In this document: in pieces, positions 41,447-51,835 of the stretch | Layout of the letters: every line of letters begins with the position of its first letter | Numbering within the stretch: the first letter of the stretch is position 1 | Assembly: GCA_922989275.2 (NCBI GenBank) | Contig: OV277868.1 | Coordinates: forward strand, 79,722,216 to 79,786,215 | Direction of reading: 5' to 3' | From: Gari tellinella | Lineage: Eukaryota > Mollusca > Bivalvia > Cardiida > Psammobiidae | DNA: 64,000 bases | Position numbers and translations under genes: made by a program | The notes under the pieces: model-generated | The model's database searches: none | What the model was told of the DNA's origin: nothing | What the model saw: the letters and a program-made list of their open reading frames with translations, nothing else

Positions 41447-42656
41447 TACACTCAGAGGATCTTCTAACCGATCAGTCAGATTTAAAGGTGCTTCTCTATA
41501 TCCGGATGCCAAAAGTTACATTTTCCATGAGATGAAGATGTTTTATAATAGGAAGAAAAGTTTCATTAAAATTGATCACGAATTATGGAAAATATGAATG
41601 AAATTGTAACCTAACCCTAAAATGACAAGTCACAATATCATGAATGACATTTGTCTGTTTGTCTACCAGCTTTCATCGCGACATTGGTGCCATATGTAGC
41701 ACTTAAATTATTATTTTGTAAAAATACTATCTAAGTATTGATGGAATGTTATTCAACTGGCACTGAAATAAGAATACTGAGGTAACTGTTGGTCTGTTTT
41801 CTTTAATTATGTAAAATACAAAAAAAAGCCACTAGCTGTCAGCATTGACTTAGTGAAATTTACTGAATACTTAAAGAATGCCACCCTAAACGGCTTCAGC
41901 GTCGTGCAATGTTAGTGTATCAATTAAAAGGTGAATTTTGAGCCGCCGAGTAAAAATTTTGTTTTTAAACGATTGGCGTTGATACCGTTAACGCAGTTAC
42001 GTTACGTTATTTTGACATATTCTACGGTCCAGACATGCGCAAAAAGTCATCGTAGACGCGTGGAAACGTACAACCGAGTGTGTGATGACCAAAAAGAAAG
42101 ATTTCGTTAACGTGAGTTTTCATTTGTAAGCGCTAATGACGTTAGTTTCTTCAAATCCGGTCAAACACAATTTCCTCAAAACAAGCAGATATTGGCGAAC
42201 AACATGTTGAAATGCGTTGCAGTTGGTGAAATAAGATACTGATGTTTAATATTTAGCTTATGTAAACGAGTTTAGGGCACGCAGGACGTAAAACGTCAAT
42301 GACGTTAACGTGGCATTTCACGTTGGCTCTGAATACAACATGTCTAGTGTTCCTGTGACAAGTACAATCGGCATTCTCGACATGTTAAATGTTTTTCTGT
42401 TAGGACGATTGATGACCAACAAAAAATCAAAGCCGTGTTTACCAATGTCCCCATACACGTTTCGCACGTGCAAAACGCCTAAATCGTCGAACTTGGAGGT
42501 GTGACGTAACGTAGAAATTGGTTCAAAATTCAATAATTTGATTCAATGCACATTCAACCTAGTATTTGAAATAAAACTGATTACGTCAGTGTGCCATTTC
42601 CTTTTTCGAAAAAAATGAGTTTAAAAAGTGATCGGTTGGAAGATCCTCTGAGTGTA
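41447..42656. mobile_element. 1.2-kb TIR element, probably Tc1/mariner-like
   Basis: Terminal inverted repeats of 28 bp with one mismatch: CACTCAGAGGATCTTCTAAC then CGATCA on the left, TGATCGGTTGGAAGATCCTC then TGAGTG on the right, each flanked by TA, the Tc1/mariner target. The ~1.15-kb interior encodes no recognisable transposase, so it is non-autonomous or decayed. Confidence 0.65.
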
Positions 42657-42666
42657 TGTACCTATT

Positions 42667-43745
42667 TAAACAAGAGCTGTCGGAGAATAGCAAAGCTCGC
42701 CTAATGCTGACCTTTTGAAATAAGTATCTATCAATAAAAAAGTGTATCGATACATTGATATTCAAGCTACAGAATACATCCATTCCAAATATCAGCTTCC
42801 TAATCCAAATATTTCATGTAGTATTAGTGCATCCCAACACTTACTCCAAAACTAACTTTGAAATTTCAGTCCCAAAAACCTAAAATTAATATTTATTTTC
42901 AAATTTAACTACACAACATCAATGTTCAACCCACAGAGAAATTAACTCCATTCCAGCTATCATCTTCCTAATGCAAATATTTCATGTAATATTAGTGCAT
43001 TTCAACAAGGCTTACCCCAAAATTCAACCATGAGAAATAAGCCGAAAAACCTAAGTCCACAACAGGTAAAATTATAACTAAATTTAAAATTTAATTTCAA
43101 TCTTAACTACACAACATCAATGCTCAACCCAAAGGGAAGTATCAACTTCTTAAAGCGACTCGCAACCAGATGGTGCATTAAAAATAGTAATTTGTAAATA
43201 TGTGTCAAACGCTTATATAAATGGTAAAGAATTAGTTTAGGATAAGAAATTCTGTTTAAAAAAATGTATTTCAATAAAAAAAAAAATTGGTCTCTGGTGG
43301 GATTCGAACCCGGGGCCCGGCATTGGCGGACAGAAGGCAAAATGGGGGAAACCGCTTAGACCAATGGACCACGGAACTATCCGTTTATCTCGGATCGATT
43401 TAACGTATTTCAATGTGTAGCGATCGAAAGTGCATACAACTGCGTAATTCGGCTCGTGTTTATGTCTGAGCCCGTGTAGAGAAGCAACAACAACAACTAT
43501 ACCGTCTACTAGTCGGTATAGAAAAACGATGGAAAATATCTAAAAATCTAAGATTCGGTGACGATTCTTGAGACTTTTTTTGGACTGATCATATTTTTTT
43601 AATGTCAGAAGCCAAATAATGCCACAAATTTGCTTTTATTTGAGTATTTTATTTTATTTTGACAAGTACACCATCCGGTTGCGAGTCCCTTTAATACAAA
43701 TACTTCATGTAGTATTTGTGCATTTCAACACTTACCTCAAAACCT
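42667..43745 (+). mobile_element. Pearl-like element with intact left end, split by a TTAA MITE
   Basis: Left terminus AACAAGAGCTGTCGGAGAAT then AGCAAAGCTCGCC. The cores contain ATATTTCATGTAGTATTAGT, CCTAAGTCCACAACAGG and ACATCAATGCTCAACCC (ACATCAATG at 42916 and 43114) and are diverged relatives of the 182-bp cores at 36600. The sequence breaks at TTAA (43143-43146) and resumes at 43692 with TAATACAAATACTTCATGTA, so the MITE 43147-43695 is nested inside. Confidence 0.65.
43147..43695. mobile_element. TTAA-flanked MITE (piggyBac-like) with tRNA-like insert
   Basis: Left end TTAAAGCGACTCGCAACC, right end GGTTGCGAGTCCCTTTAA: inverted repeats of ~18 bp extending into GATGG/CCATC, bounded by TTAA, the piggyBac target. 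At 43287-43378 a reverse-strand tRNA-like segment (A-box TGGTCTAAGCGG, B-box GGGTTCGAATCCC) is followed by a T12 run on that strand. A second, more diverged copy starts at 43744. Confidence 0.65.
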
Positions 43746-44250
43746 TTGAAGAGACTCGCAACCAGATTTAGCTATGAAAATACATGTAGTAATTTGTACA
43801 TACATGTATATATCAAACGCTTTTAATATAAACGGGTAAGAATTAGTTTAGGATAAGAAATTCTGTTTAAAAAATGCATTTCAATCAAACAAATTATTGA
43901 GTTCTGGTGAGATTCAAACCCGGGACCCGGCATGCGGGGACAAAAAAGCAAAATTAGACAACCCCTTAGCCCCTTGAGCAAACCCGACTAGTCATATATC
44001 TGGGATCGATTTAACGTACTTCAGTGTGTAGCGATGGAGATTCGACCCGGATTTATGTCTGAGCCCGTGATCAATTTCTGATGCGTCAGCTGAGCTGACG
44101 CAACGGATAAAGCGATGGAAAATATTTAAAAGACTAAGGTTTGAAGACTTTTCTTGAGGGTGTTTTTAGACTGATAATATTTTTCTAATGCCAGATGCAC
44201 GATGACGTTACGTTCCACATTTGGTTTTATTTAGTATTTTCTTTAATTTT
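43744..44250. mobile_element. Second copy of the GACTCGCAACC element, right end lost
   Basis: GAAGAGACTCGCAACCAGAT begins the copy. AGTTTAGGATAAGAAATTCT, the tRNA-like segment (43900-43988, with GATTCAAACCCGGG) and GGGATCGATTTAACGTAC follow in the same order as in 43147-43695. The right inverted repeat is not found before 44250. Confidence 0.6.
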
Positions 44251-44789
44251 TGCAGTCGTTTTAACTAAGAAATCCAAAGCCGACGCCGGGGTGGTTTCAT
44301 ACCCCCCCCCCCCCCTCAACTTATCGTATCGTAAAAAAGTAAAAATGCAACGAGAATGATGAAAGGTTGTTGTTGAGTTTTTTGTTTTTATTAAGTTCGA
44401 ATGCAGAAGCTATATATCATTGAACAAATTGTTTCACAAACAAGTATTTCTTACTAAATTCCGCAAACATCTGCAATAAGTACGAGTACATTTATGTTGG
44501 TGGTTATTTCCGTGTTCGAGTCATGTGGCCGTTAAACGTAGATTTTTATCAAAGTAAGCCAGACAGCGTTCTTTGTCAGCGATCTGTTTAACCATTTAAG
44601 CTAAACTTACTAATAAAGACAATAGCAAACAGTGTAGACCCTGATGAGACGCTGCGTTACTCATGAAATGTTTTGATGTATGGACAAACACCGCAGTGTC
44701 TTTAGACCACCATTGTATGTATAATATAATGAAATATCCAGGCAAGCTCACAGGAACATTTCATTTTCATGTTTTTATCATAACCTGCC
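44251..44789. other. Non-coding with C-run and half hairpin
   Basis: CCGACGCCGGGGTGGTTTC is followed by a C15 run (44302-44316). GCAAACAGTGTAGACCCTG, then ATGAGACGCTGCG at 44628-44660, is a left half hairpin. No gene. Confidence 0.45.
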
Positions 44790-45210
44790 AGGTGGGTACT
44801 TCAAGCAGACTTAAAGTAATACATAACGCTCCTTTTGGAGCATTATGCTTTACTTTAAATAAAAAAGTAATATACCAAGTTAAAGTCTACTTTCAGTCCG
44901 AATGACCGCTCAGCCGACTGTACATATACTCCCCTGATCATCGAGCCATCTTGCCTATGAGCACTGCTAACATATGGCGCAGTCAAATGCAACCGCAGTA
45001 CCGACTCAGACCCTTCACAGGTACCCATTTTAACCCCTGGGTGGAGAGGAGCAATTCGCGGTACATGTCTTGCTCAAGAACATTCCTGTACATCATCGGG
45101 GATTCAGAAAAATCCCCTAGTCAGACCGCTGGTCCGGCGGGGGATCGAACTCACGACCCCTGGTACCGTAGTCCAAGGTGTTAACTTTAAGCCTGCTTTA
45201 AGCAGCAATG
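44790..45210. mobile_element. GCTTAAAG-type hairpin split by a SINE-like insertion
   Basis: The left arm ACTTCAAGCAGACTTAAAGT, the centre GCTCCTTTTGGAGC and part of the right arm (TATGCTTTACTTTAA) end at 44858. The rest of the right arm, ACTTTAAGCCTGCTTTAAGC, resumes at 45184. ACTTTAA is duplicated on both sides (44852-44858 and 45184-45190), giving a 7-bp target-site duplication. Confidence 0.75.
44859..45183 (-). mobile_element. SINE-like insertion, 5'-truncated tRNA head
   Basis: On the reverse strand it starts near TAACACCTTGGACTACGG and has a B-box GAGTTCGATCCCC. A body follows with TTCTTGAGCAAGACATGTAC and TGCTCCTCTCCACCCAGGGG, a motif common in invertebrate SINE bodies, and it ends TATATTACTTTTTTAT. 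The A-box side is missing. The plus-strand 77-codon frame is an artefact. Confidence 0.65.
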
Positions 45211-45477
45211 TGTCCAATAAACTGGATAAAGCTGTTGAGTACAGGGTTAACGTCAAAATGGAGCATTCTTTTGGTTATTCGCAATGGCAAGGTGTTTACC
45301 GATGGTTAAATATACATGAGTAACTGTTGTGCCATGACAAAACCAGCCTAATTGCATTGTAGCATTGTACAAGCCAAGCACCCTTGTTTTCCCAGGACTC
45401 TGTGTCTGAATTATGTCTACACTCTCAAATACCGTTTATAATACAGCAACATAAAATGCTTGAGATGAAAGTGGGTT

Positions 45478-45770
45478 ACAAACAATGTACACCGAGACCA
45501 ATCGCCGTGTCTTTGACGCGGCGGATGACCTTGATCTACACTGTTTGCAATGCAATAACACTAGTTTGGTTATTGAACGGCTCATATTATACAAACATAT
45601 ATCAGAAATAGTATCAAACCCACCTGATGCTCGCCTATTTAACCATTACTCCATAGCCGGCTTCTAGTTTTTAAGGCATGTGACCACTTAAAGCAGATTG
45701 AAAGTAAAGGAGAGTGTGCCTTAAGGTGCATTCTGCTTTACCTTCAAACTGCTTTAAGCTACCATCTGCT
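45478..45770. repeat. Two hairpins: GACGCGGCGG type and GCTTAAAGC type
   Basis: 45478-45548 is a degenerate AAACAATGTACACC...GATCTACACTGTTTGC hairpin. 45680-45770 is a good GACCACTTAAAGCAGATTGA...CTTCAAACTGCTTTAAGC hairpin with GTGCCTTAAGGTGC at the centre. Confidence 0.75.
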
Positions 45771-46080
45771 AGGACAGAGAAACAAATTTAATATATTCAG
45801 ACGAGTTTCTATATAGTAAAGTGTTAAAATTACGTAAAACATGTCATAATTGAAGTTATTATTAAGTTTTTACTTCAAAACAGCAATGACCCTTAATTCA
45901 ACCCATGCCAATATTCAGCATCATGGAAGGATTATTGAATAAATAGCAAGTCTCAACATATGCATGTATTTTTTAGTTTTAACCACACATCAATTATTAT
46001 TTGGTCACAAAAAAACAGCACCCTTACACAATAACCTGGTGATTTAGGGCAGAAAAGCTAGGTCCACACCACGTGAAAAC
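45771..46080 (+). mobile_element. Degenerate 182-bp-type pearl core
   Basis: TTACTTCAAAACAGCAATGA, ATATTCAGCATC and AATAACCTGGTGATTTAGGG match the order of motifs in the cores at 36600-37360. Only about one and a half diverged units remain; no terminus is seen. Confidence 0.4.
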
Positions 46081-46404
46081 GTTTGAGTGTGAGAAGACAA
46101 CTTGCTTCTCGAAACTCAAAATATTACGTTGTCCTTGCAAATATTCTAAAGTACGGAACATAAAGTAGCACAATGCTATACATGTATAATTATATATATA
46201 ATAACAAAACCCTGATAAGTATGATGCCATGAACAAGTGACAGAGTCGGGTAGGGTATGAGAAAAGCACAGCCTCTAGTATCCTTTCATCTCGCTTTCGG
46301 ATTTCCCCTGACTCTAACACCAACATGTTAAAACTTTATGTGGACAATGCCAGTTTCCAATTCATTGAAGTTCATTTTTAATTTCCAGAGTGTTGATTGA
46401 AGCT

Positions 46405-46712
46405 GTACATGTTTAAGTAAACAACGAGCATTGACCCATAAAATTTAGCGCAGTCGACATTTTAGGGGAGTCAGCACTCTGTCAGCATATCGACAGCGTA
46501 GTTATATGAGCACGTACATTCACGGCTTACTGCTCGTTGTTTACCTATACATGTTTATTGCCTAATAACAAACAGTCACAGAATATCCTGATCAGATGGC
46601 TTATTTAGGAGCCCTCTGACATGGGTCTACAGTGTTTGCGTTAGGCAAGTCCACTCTTTCCTTGTATTTTTTTGTAAATGACGTACATACTCGTCGCTAA
46701 GGTTGGATGAAT
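46405..46712. mobile_element. GTAAACAACGAGCA inverted repeat and adjoining hairpin
   Basis: ACATGTTTAAGTAAACAACG, then AGCA (46409-46432), mirrors TGCTCGTTGTTTACCTATAC (46531). Next to it a hairpin at 46567-46639 (CAAACAGTCACAGAATATCC ... GGGTCTACAGTGTTTGC) has the right outer end ACATACTCGTCGCTAAGG of the CGACGAG family. Confidence 0.65.
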
Positions 46713-46892
46713 TATGCAACTACATGCCTGTAACGACTGACCAATGAAGTTATCTAAATGCCTCCAAAACCTCACTATTCCGGAAAACTCTTTAAACCGA
46801 ACATTTTCCTCGGTCCGGAGTCTTGCGTTGGAGGTCCCGCTCTATACATTCAGTTGTGTTCCAACAGGTATTCTGTGTAAAATACACAATCA

Positions 46893-47112
46893 GTTTACCC
46901 TTTAACTCTTAATGACGACAAAAAGTGCGTTTGTAAACAGTTTGTATCCTGATCAGACGCCGTGTAACACAGCGTCTGATCAGGATCCAAACTGTTTGAC
47001 ACTAGTATCGCTATGTTTTATGTCATACTACATAGTATCTTGCTTTGAAAACGATCTTGCAAACAACAAAATTGAAACAGACGACATTACAATACAACGG
47101 TGAAGGGGTAAA
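46893..47112. mobile_element. TACCCTTTAACTC MITE with perfect GACGCCGTG hairpin
   Basis: Ends TTTACCCTTTAACTCTTAAT and GGTGAAGGGGTAAA. The hairpin at 46931-46999 has arms TATCCTGATCAGACGCC and the mirror GGCGT-type arm ending GATCCAAACTGTTTG around GTGTAACAC. Internal order as in 17233-17426. Confidence 0.78.
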
Positions 47113-47224
47113 CATCCCACGATATATTTGCCAGCGAAAGGGTTAAATGCTATATAATCGCTGTCAATGTCTACTTTTATTCTAAAGTTATTTTACTCTT
47201 CGTTATATCAGATGTTACAAACCA

Positions 47225-47505
47225 AGAGGCAAATAGATTGAACCCTGATAAGATGATGAGCTACTCTGTGTCCGATCAGGAACCAGGCTGTTTTCACATG
47301 TGAAGACAACTCTGCATGGTTTGCTACAGTGCTCCCTTTCTACAACAACAGCCGAAGGGAAACAATAATTATGTTTGTTGTTCTAATGGAGTTGGTATAG
47401 GGAGTGAAAATCAAAAGCCTCGGAGTACATATGAAAACAGTTTGAACCCAGACCAGACACCGCATAACGCGGCGTCTGATCTGGGTTCAAACTGTGTGTC
47501 TCTCG
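47225..47505. mobile_element. CTCCCTTTCTACAAC-type MITE, left part, with GAACCCAGA hairpin
   Basis: The left end ACAGTGCTCCCTTTCTACAA (47327) leads to the hairpin at 47432-47499, whose two arms both read GTTTGAACCCAGA rather than GTTTGGATCCTGA. The right outer repeat is missing. A degraded hairpin (AACCCTGATAAGATGATGAG) lies just before, at 47225-47295. Confidence 0.65.
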
Positions 47506-47767
47506 TCTTTATGTTTCTTCCGTCAAAATATGAAATACGTAACTTAAGGGTGCATCAATGTCATGACTTTAAGAAATTTTCAAAGTATATGAAAACTCTT
47601 TATGATGGTTTTGTATTGAAGAGCTATTTAAGATGAATCAAAAAATAGAAAAAGTGTACATTTTGGTGAACAACAGTTGTCTCCATGGCCATGTAAAATT
47701 TACCCCACCCACTTCCTCTTATTTTGTCCTTTTCAAACAGCCCGCTTCAACAAAATCCATTTTAAAG

Positions 47768-47856
47768 CACCGCTCTGTCTATGATTAGAAACTGTCTAAA
47801 ACGAGGTTTGTAAGATCGTAAGATTGAACTGTTCCTGTAACAGGACTTCAAGGGAC
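47768..47856 (+). promoter_or_regulatory. Conserved 5' block of B-box gene 3
   Basis: AAAGCACCGCTCTGTCTATG, ATTAGAAACTGTC and AAGATTGAACTGTTCCTG occur in the same order as upstream of genes 1 and 2, and CAAGGGACGATGGCG carries the start codon. This is the tightest spacing of the three (~20 bp), probably the ancestral layout. Confidence 0.5.
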
Positions 47857-47857
47857 G

Positions 47858-50037
47858 ATGGCGACTTCTATGTCAGAAGGGTCTGAGTTCTTGTTTGACT
47901 TTTACTGTGAACTGTGTTTCCAGGATGGTGGCATGAAAGAGGCTAGTGGATATTGTGTAAGCTGTGAAGATTACCTGTGCCAAGACTGCTTTTCATTCCA
48001 TAAGAAAACAAGACCCACTCAACACCATGAGCTACTTGACAAAACAAGCATGCCGAGAAATACACCTCTCTCAGGAGACACGGTTAGAAAAGACATATCC
48101 AGTATGTGTGAACATCACAGAGGTAGACCTATCGAGTTTTATTGCAAGTCACATGACTTTCTTGGCTGTAGTAAATGCATTCTTATCGGCCATAGAAGTT
48201 GTAATCACGTTGAATGTGTAGAAGATGAATCCGCCAACTTATTAGTGAGCAATGCTTATCGAGATTTTGTACAGAAACTAGAATTTCTAGAACAGAGATC
48301 ACATGACATAAATAATAAGTCACATGACAAACTTTCAGAGGTTGAAATTGTCTTTCGAAGGCAATAGATACCTTAAGGAACTTCAGAGTTGAAATAAATG
48401 ATTTGCTAGACAAACAAGAAGAGAGTATGAGATTGCAAGTTGAAACAATGAAAAAGGATGATGTTGATAAAATAAATTTGAATATAAAGCAACTCAATGC
48501 CTTGCAGAAAAAGATTGAAAATATAACGTCAGATATAAAGCAACTTGAAAGCGCAAAGAAAACATGTGAGCTGTATATTATCATGAATAAATCAAAACAG
48601 GATGTAACTCACATAGAAACATCTCTGGTCGAGATGGACAATACTGAAATTAGGAATTACATATTCAAACCCAACGCAGAATTAAAGGTCACTTTGGAAT
48701 CCAACAGTTCAATCGGAATAATTTCCGTCAAACTAAGACGCGCAGCACCTAATTCCCAATTAGACCAGTCAATACGACGAACACAATCGGACAAGTCAGC
48801 ACCACGTTCACATTCAGACCAGTCAGCATCACGTTCACAACCAGACCAGTCAGCACCAAGTTCACAAACAGACCAATCAGCACCACGTTCACAAGCAAAC
48901 CAGTCGGCACCACGTTCACAACCAGACCAGTCAGCACCACGTTCACAAACAGACCAATCAGCACCAAGTTAACAAACAGACCAATCAGCACCACGTTCAC
49001 AAGCAAACCAGTCAGCACCACGTTCACAAACAGACCAGTCAGCATCACGTTCACAAACAGACCAATCAGCACCAAGTTCACAAACAGACCAATCAGCACC
49101 ACGTTCACAAGCAAACCAGTCAGTACCAAGTTCACAAACAGACCAATCAGCACAAAGTTCACAAACAGACCAATCAGCACCACGTTCACAAATAAAAACC
49201 AGTCAGCACCACGTTCACAACCTGACCAGTCAGCACCACGTTCACAACCAGACCAGTCAGATCCACGTTCGCAAACAGACCAATCAGCACCACGTTCACA
49301 AGCAAACCAGTCAGCAGCACGTTGACAACCAGACCAGTCAGCACCACGTACAAGCAAACCAGTCAGCACCACGTTCACAACCAGACCAGTCAGCTCCACG
49401 TTCGCAATCACAGTTGCCACTTTCACAATTAGGGTTGTTAGCACCAATTTCGCACCTTGAGCAGTCAGTACAAAAGTCGCAACCAGGACATCCTTCCTCG
49501 CGTTTGCTGACAGGGCAGCTTGCCTCAAAATCGCAACCAGAGCAGACTTCAACAGGTTGGAAGAAATTAGAGTCGATATCAACAAGGTCAGCGATAGAGC
49601 GTGCTTTTAATAAACATGCAGAGAGTAGAGAACAGAACAAACAATCAGTACCAGTGCCTCAAGTAGGACAGGCCGCACAAAATCGGCAGACAGAACAGTC
49701 AATGTCAAGTCCAGTCGTGTATGGTTCATCTATGTTGCAGAAAGGATATTCAGCACTACTGTTTCAACCAATGTTGCAAGAGTCGCAATTAAATAAGAAA
49801 ACACTTAATACCAACTACATTCCCGAGAGAGTACAGTCAGCATCAACGTTGCAATCGAAGCACACGACACATACTTGGCACACAGCACAGTCAGCTCCAA
49901 CGTCGCAATCAGAGAGGACAGGAATCATAAATGGTCAAAACCCATTGCCGCAAGAAAAGCAGATATCATCACATTTGCAGTCAAATCAGTCCGTACCAGG
50001 TTGGCAGTCAGAGCAGTCAACACAAAGCGTAATATGA
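47858..50037 (+). pseudogene. B-box/coiled-coil gene 3, broken, with 27-bp repeat tail
   Basis: From ATG at 47858 both zinc sites are intact (CELC...CVSC...CQDC and CEHH, CKSH, CSKC, H...H). A one-base deletion near 48344-48349 then moves the coiled coil into another frame; the coil reads on from ~48360 to 48760. The tail is a 27-bp repeat (SQPDQSAPR, SQTDQSAPR). A TCA-to-TAA change stops it at 48970-48972, after which the same frame is open to 50037. A +2 insertion near 49191 and a 2-bp loss near 49349 shift the repeat phase for ~160 bp without introducing a stop. The last ~200 codons are non-repetitive (GWKKLESISTRSAIERAFNK) and end QSTQSVI. Probably a pseudogene of recent origin, unless the two breaks are sequencing errors. 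Confidence 0.8.
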
Positions 50038-50740
50038 TAATTTGGTTTTGTGTTATTTATTTCCTGTCTATGGTAGTATTTCTTCATACAAAAACTAATT
50101 TAAGAAAAAAAAGGCACCAAATGTGAAATTTATAAAGCTCTAAATATCGTCGATATGGTACTTTTTTGTAAATTTTGTAAGGGGAGATAACTCTTTTTAC
50201 TTTAATAACTCAAAATTTTCAACACTGACCTTTCAATTTCTTTTTATATGAACTGCATTAGCATTGGCTTTCATTTGGTAGAATATAAGAAAAAGTTTAA
50301 TACTAGAACTATTTCATTTTCAAACTTTTTTACTTTTTTTTCATAAAATAAAAAATCTAATAAAACATGCCCTATAAAAAGCATATTTGTGATATTCGAG
50401 GATCCATATTGTTCAAACCTATTGCCTGCTTTGTCTAATTTGGTTTCTATATGTGAAATACCACCATAGACATGAAATAAATAATGAAAACCCAAATTAC
50501 CGTGTTTGTTTTGTTTTTAAATAGATTTTACTGAATCTTGTACTCTAAATGGGTAAAATTTGAGAGAAAAAGTCCAAATTTGACCTACCTTTTTCAAATC
50601 GCTGTAGCTAAAAAAAAAGGACACCACCATATTTTTTTTTCCATTTTTTCATTCATCATAAATAGCTCTTCCAAAATAACAATGATAGAAAAAAAAGTTT
50701 AATACTTTGAAAAAATCGCTTATGACATTGATACACCCTT
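50038..50740. other. AT-rich 3' flank of gene 3
   Basis: Holds GTAAGGGGAGATAACTC (50178), a motif seen in many bivalve repeats, and long A/T runs. No gene or hairpin. Confidence 0.45.
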
Positions 50741-50890
50741 AAGAGAAAACAGCAGACGACAATTTTAGGCAGGCGATATTGCAGCAGTGAATAGTGCACG
50801 CGTAATGGTTTTGTTTGGGAAACAGCGGTAATCGCTGATGTAAGGAGTGAGTCGCTATACGGATGGCCGTTGTAGGGAGAGAGCACTGTA
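50741..50890. mobile_element. Right part of a CTCCCTCTCTACAAC-type MITE
   Basis: ACAGCAGACGACAATTTTAG, GGGAAACAGCGGTAATCGC and GGCCGTTGTAGGGAGAGAGC ending CACTGTA match the right part of 21470-21812. The left end and hairpin are lost. Confidence 0.65.
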
Positions 50891-51616
50891 TTTCATAAGT
50901 AATTATTTGCCCTACGGACAGACGCTGCAGTGTATTTAGTCTACAGTCGCATCTCTGTAATGGTATCTTCCAGCAAGGTCATAGGGTGAGTTCATGGCAA
51001 TATCCAAGCATAAATGGGTTAATTCTGACATTCAACGGTGTGTTGCACACTAGTCATTATTACATAAAGCAGTGCACTAGCTATCGTATGACGGGTATTG
51101 TTAAATTATTTCTTCAGTCAATTATATCTACCAATATATAAATCCCAAACAAATACAAGAGAAAATTGTTCGTTCTTTTAAACATCTAATACTAATACTA
51201 ATCCATGCACCTTACACTGCAATATTTAACCCATCGACTGATTTAAACGTCTTTTTAAAAATTACAAATTTACACACGCACGCGAACATGGCGATGTCGT
51301 ACTGTTAATGAATAACAAAAATAATGTAGAAAGCTCTTATAACGGGGGAAAGAGGTGGGTTCTACGTTGTTGTAATTGACGCATCATCTGAACAGGATCC
51401 AAGCAGTTTGGTACTCATTTCAGTATTTCTTAAGTCGTCGGAATACATAAAACTTAAATTTCAGAAATAAAACAGACGGCAATTGTTAAAACTGAAGTCC
51501 TGGCAGTGAATGTGTTAAATAGAACCACACCTCTTCAAAAAGTGGTCGCTAAGCACAATTTTTACTATCGTTGGCCACATCTCAAAAAGCATTATAATGG
51601 TGTATGACCCGCGTTA
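50891..51616. other. Non-coding with one MITE remnant
   Basis: About 51390-51520 (GAACAGGATCCAAGCAGTTT ... GGCAGTGAATGTGTTAAAT) is the right part of a TTAACCC-type MITE, including part of the hairpin. Nothing else recognised. Confidence 0.45.
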
Positions 51617-51745
51617 TTGAATGAATGACTGACTGAATGAATGAACGGATGAACGATTGAATGAATGAATGAAGGATGAATGAATGGGTTAATTAATGAA
51701 CGGATAAATGAATTAATTAATGAATGAATGAAAGGATGGATAGAC
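51617..51745 (+). repeat. GAAT/TGAA microsatellite, imperfect
   Basis: A run of GAAT and variants (GAATGAATGACTGACTGAAT, GAATGAATGAATGAAGGATG) interrupted by point changes. Confidence 0.9.
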
Positions 51746-51835
51746 GACTGTACATGAATTAATATTGTGGAATTTTATGATAAAACATTTACTGCAATGA
51801 ATAAGGCCTAACAAAACAAACGTTATAAACACACA

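Noticed and set aside
44951..45184. 77-codon frame with GDRTHDPWYRSP
   Set aside because: A well-known type of spurious translation of the tRNA-derived end of SINEs on the wrong strand.
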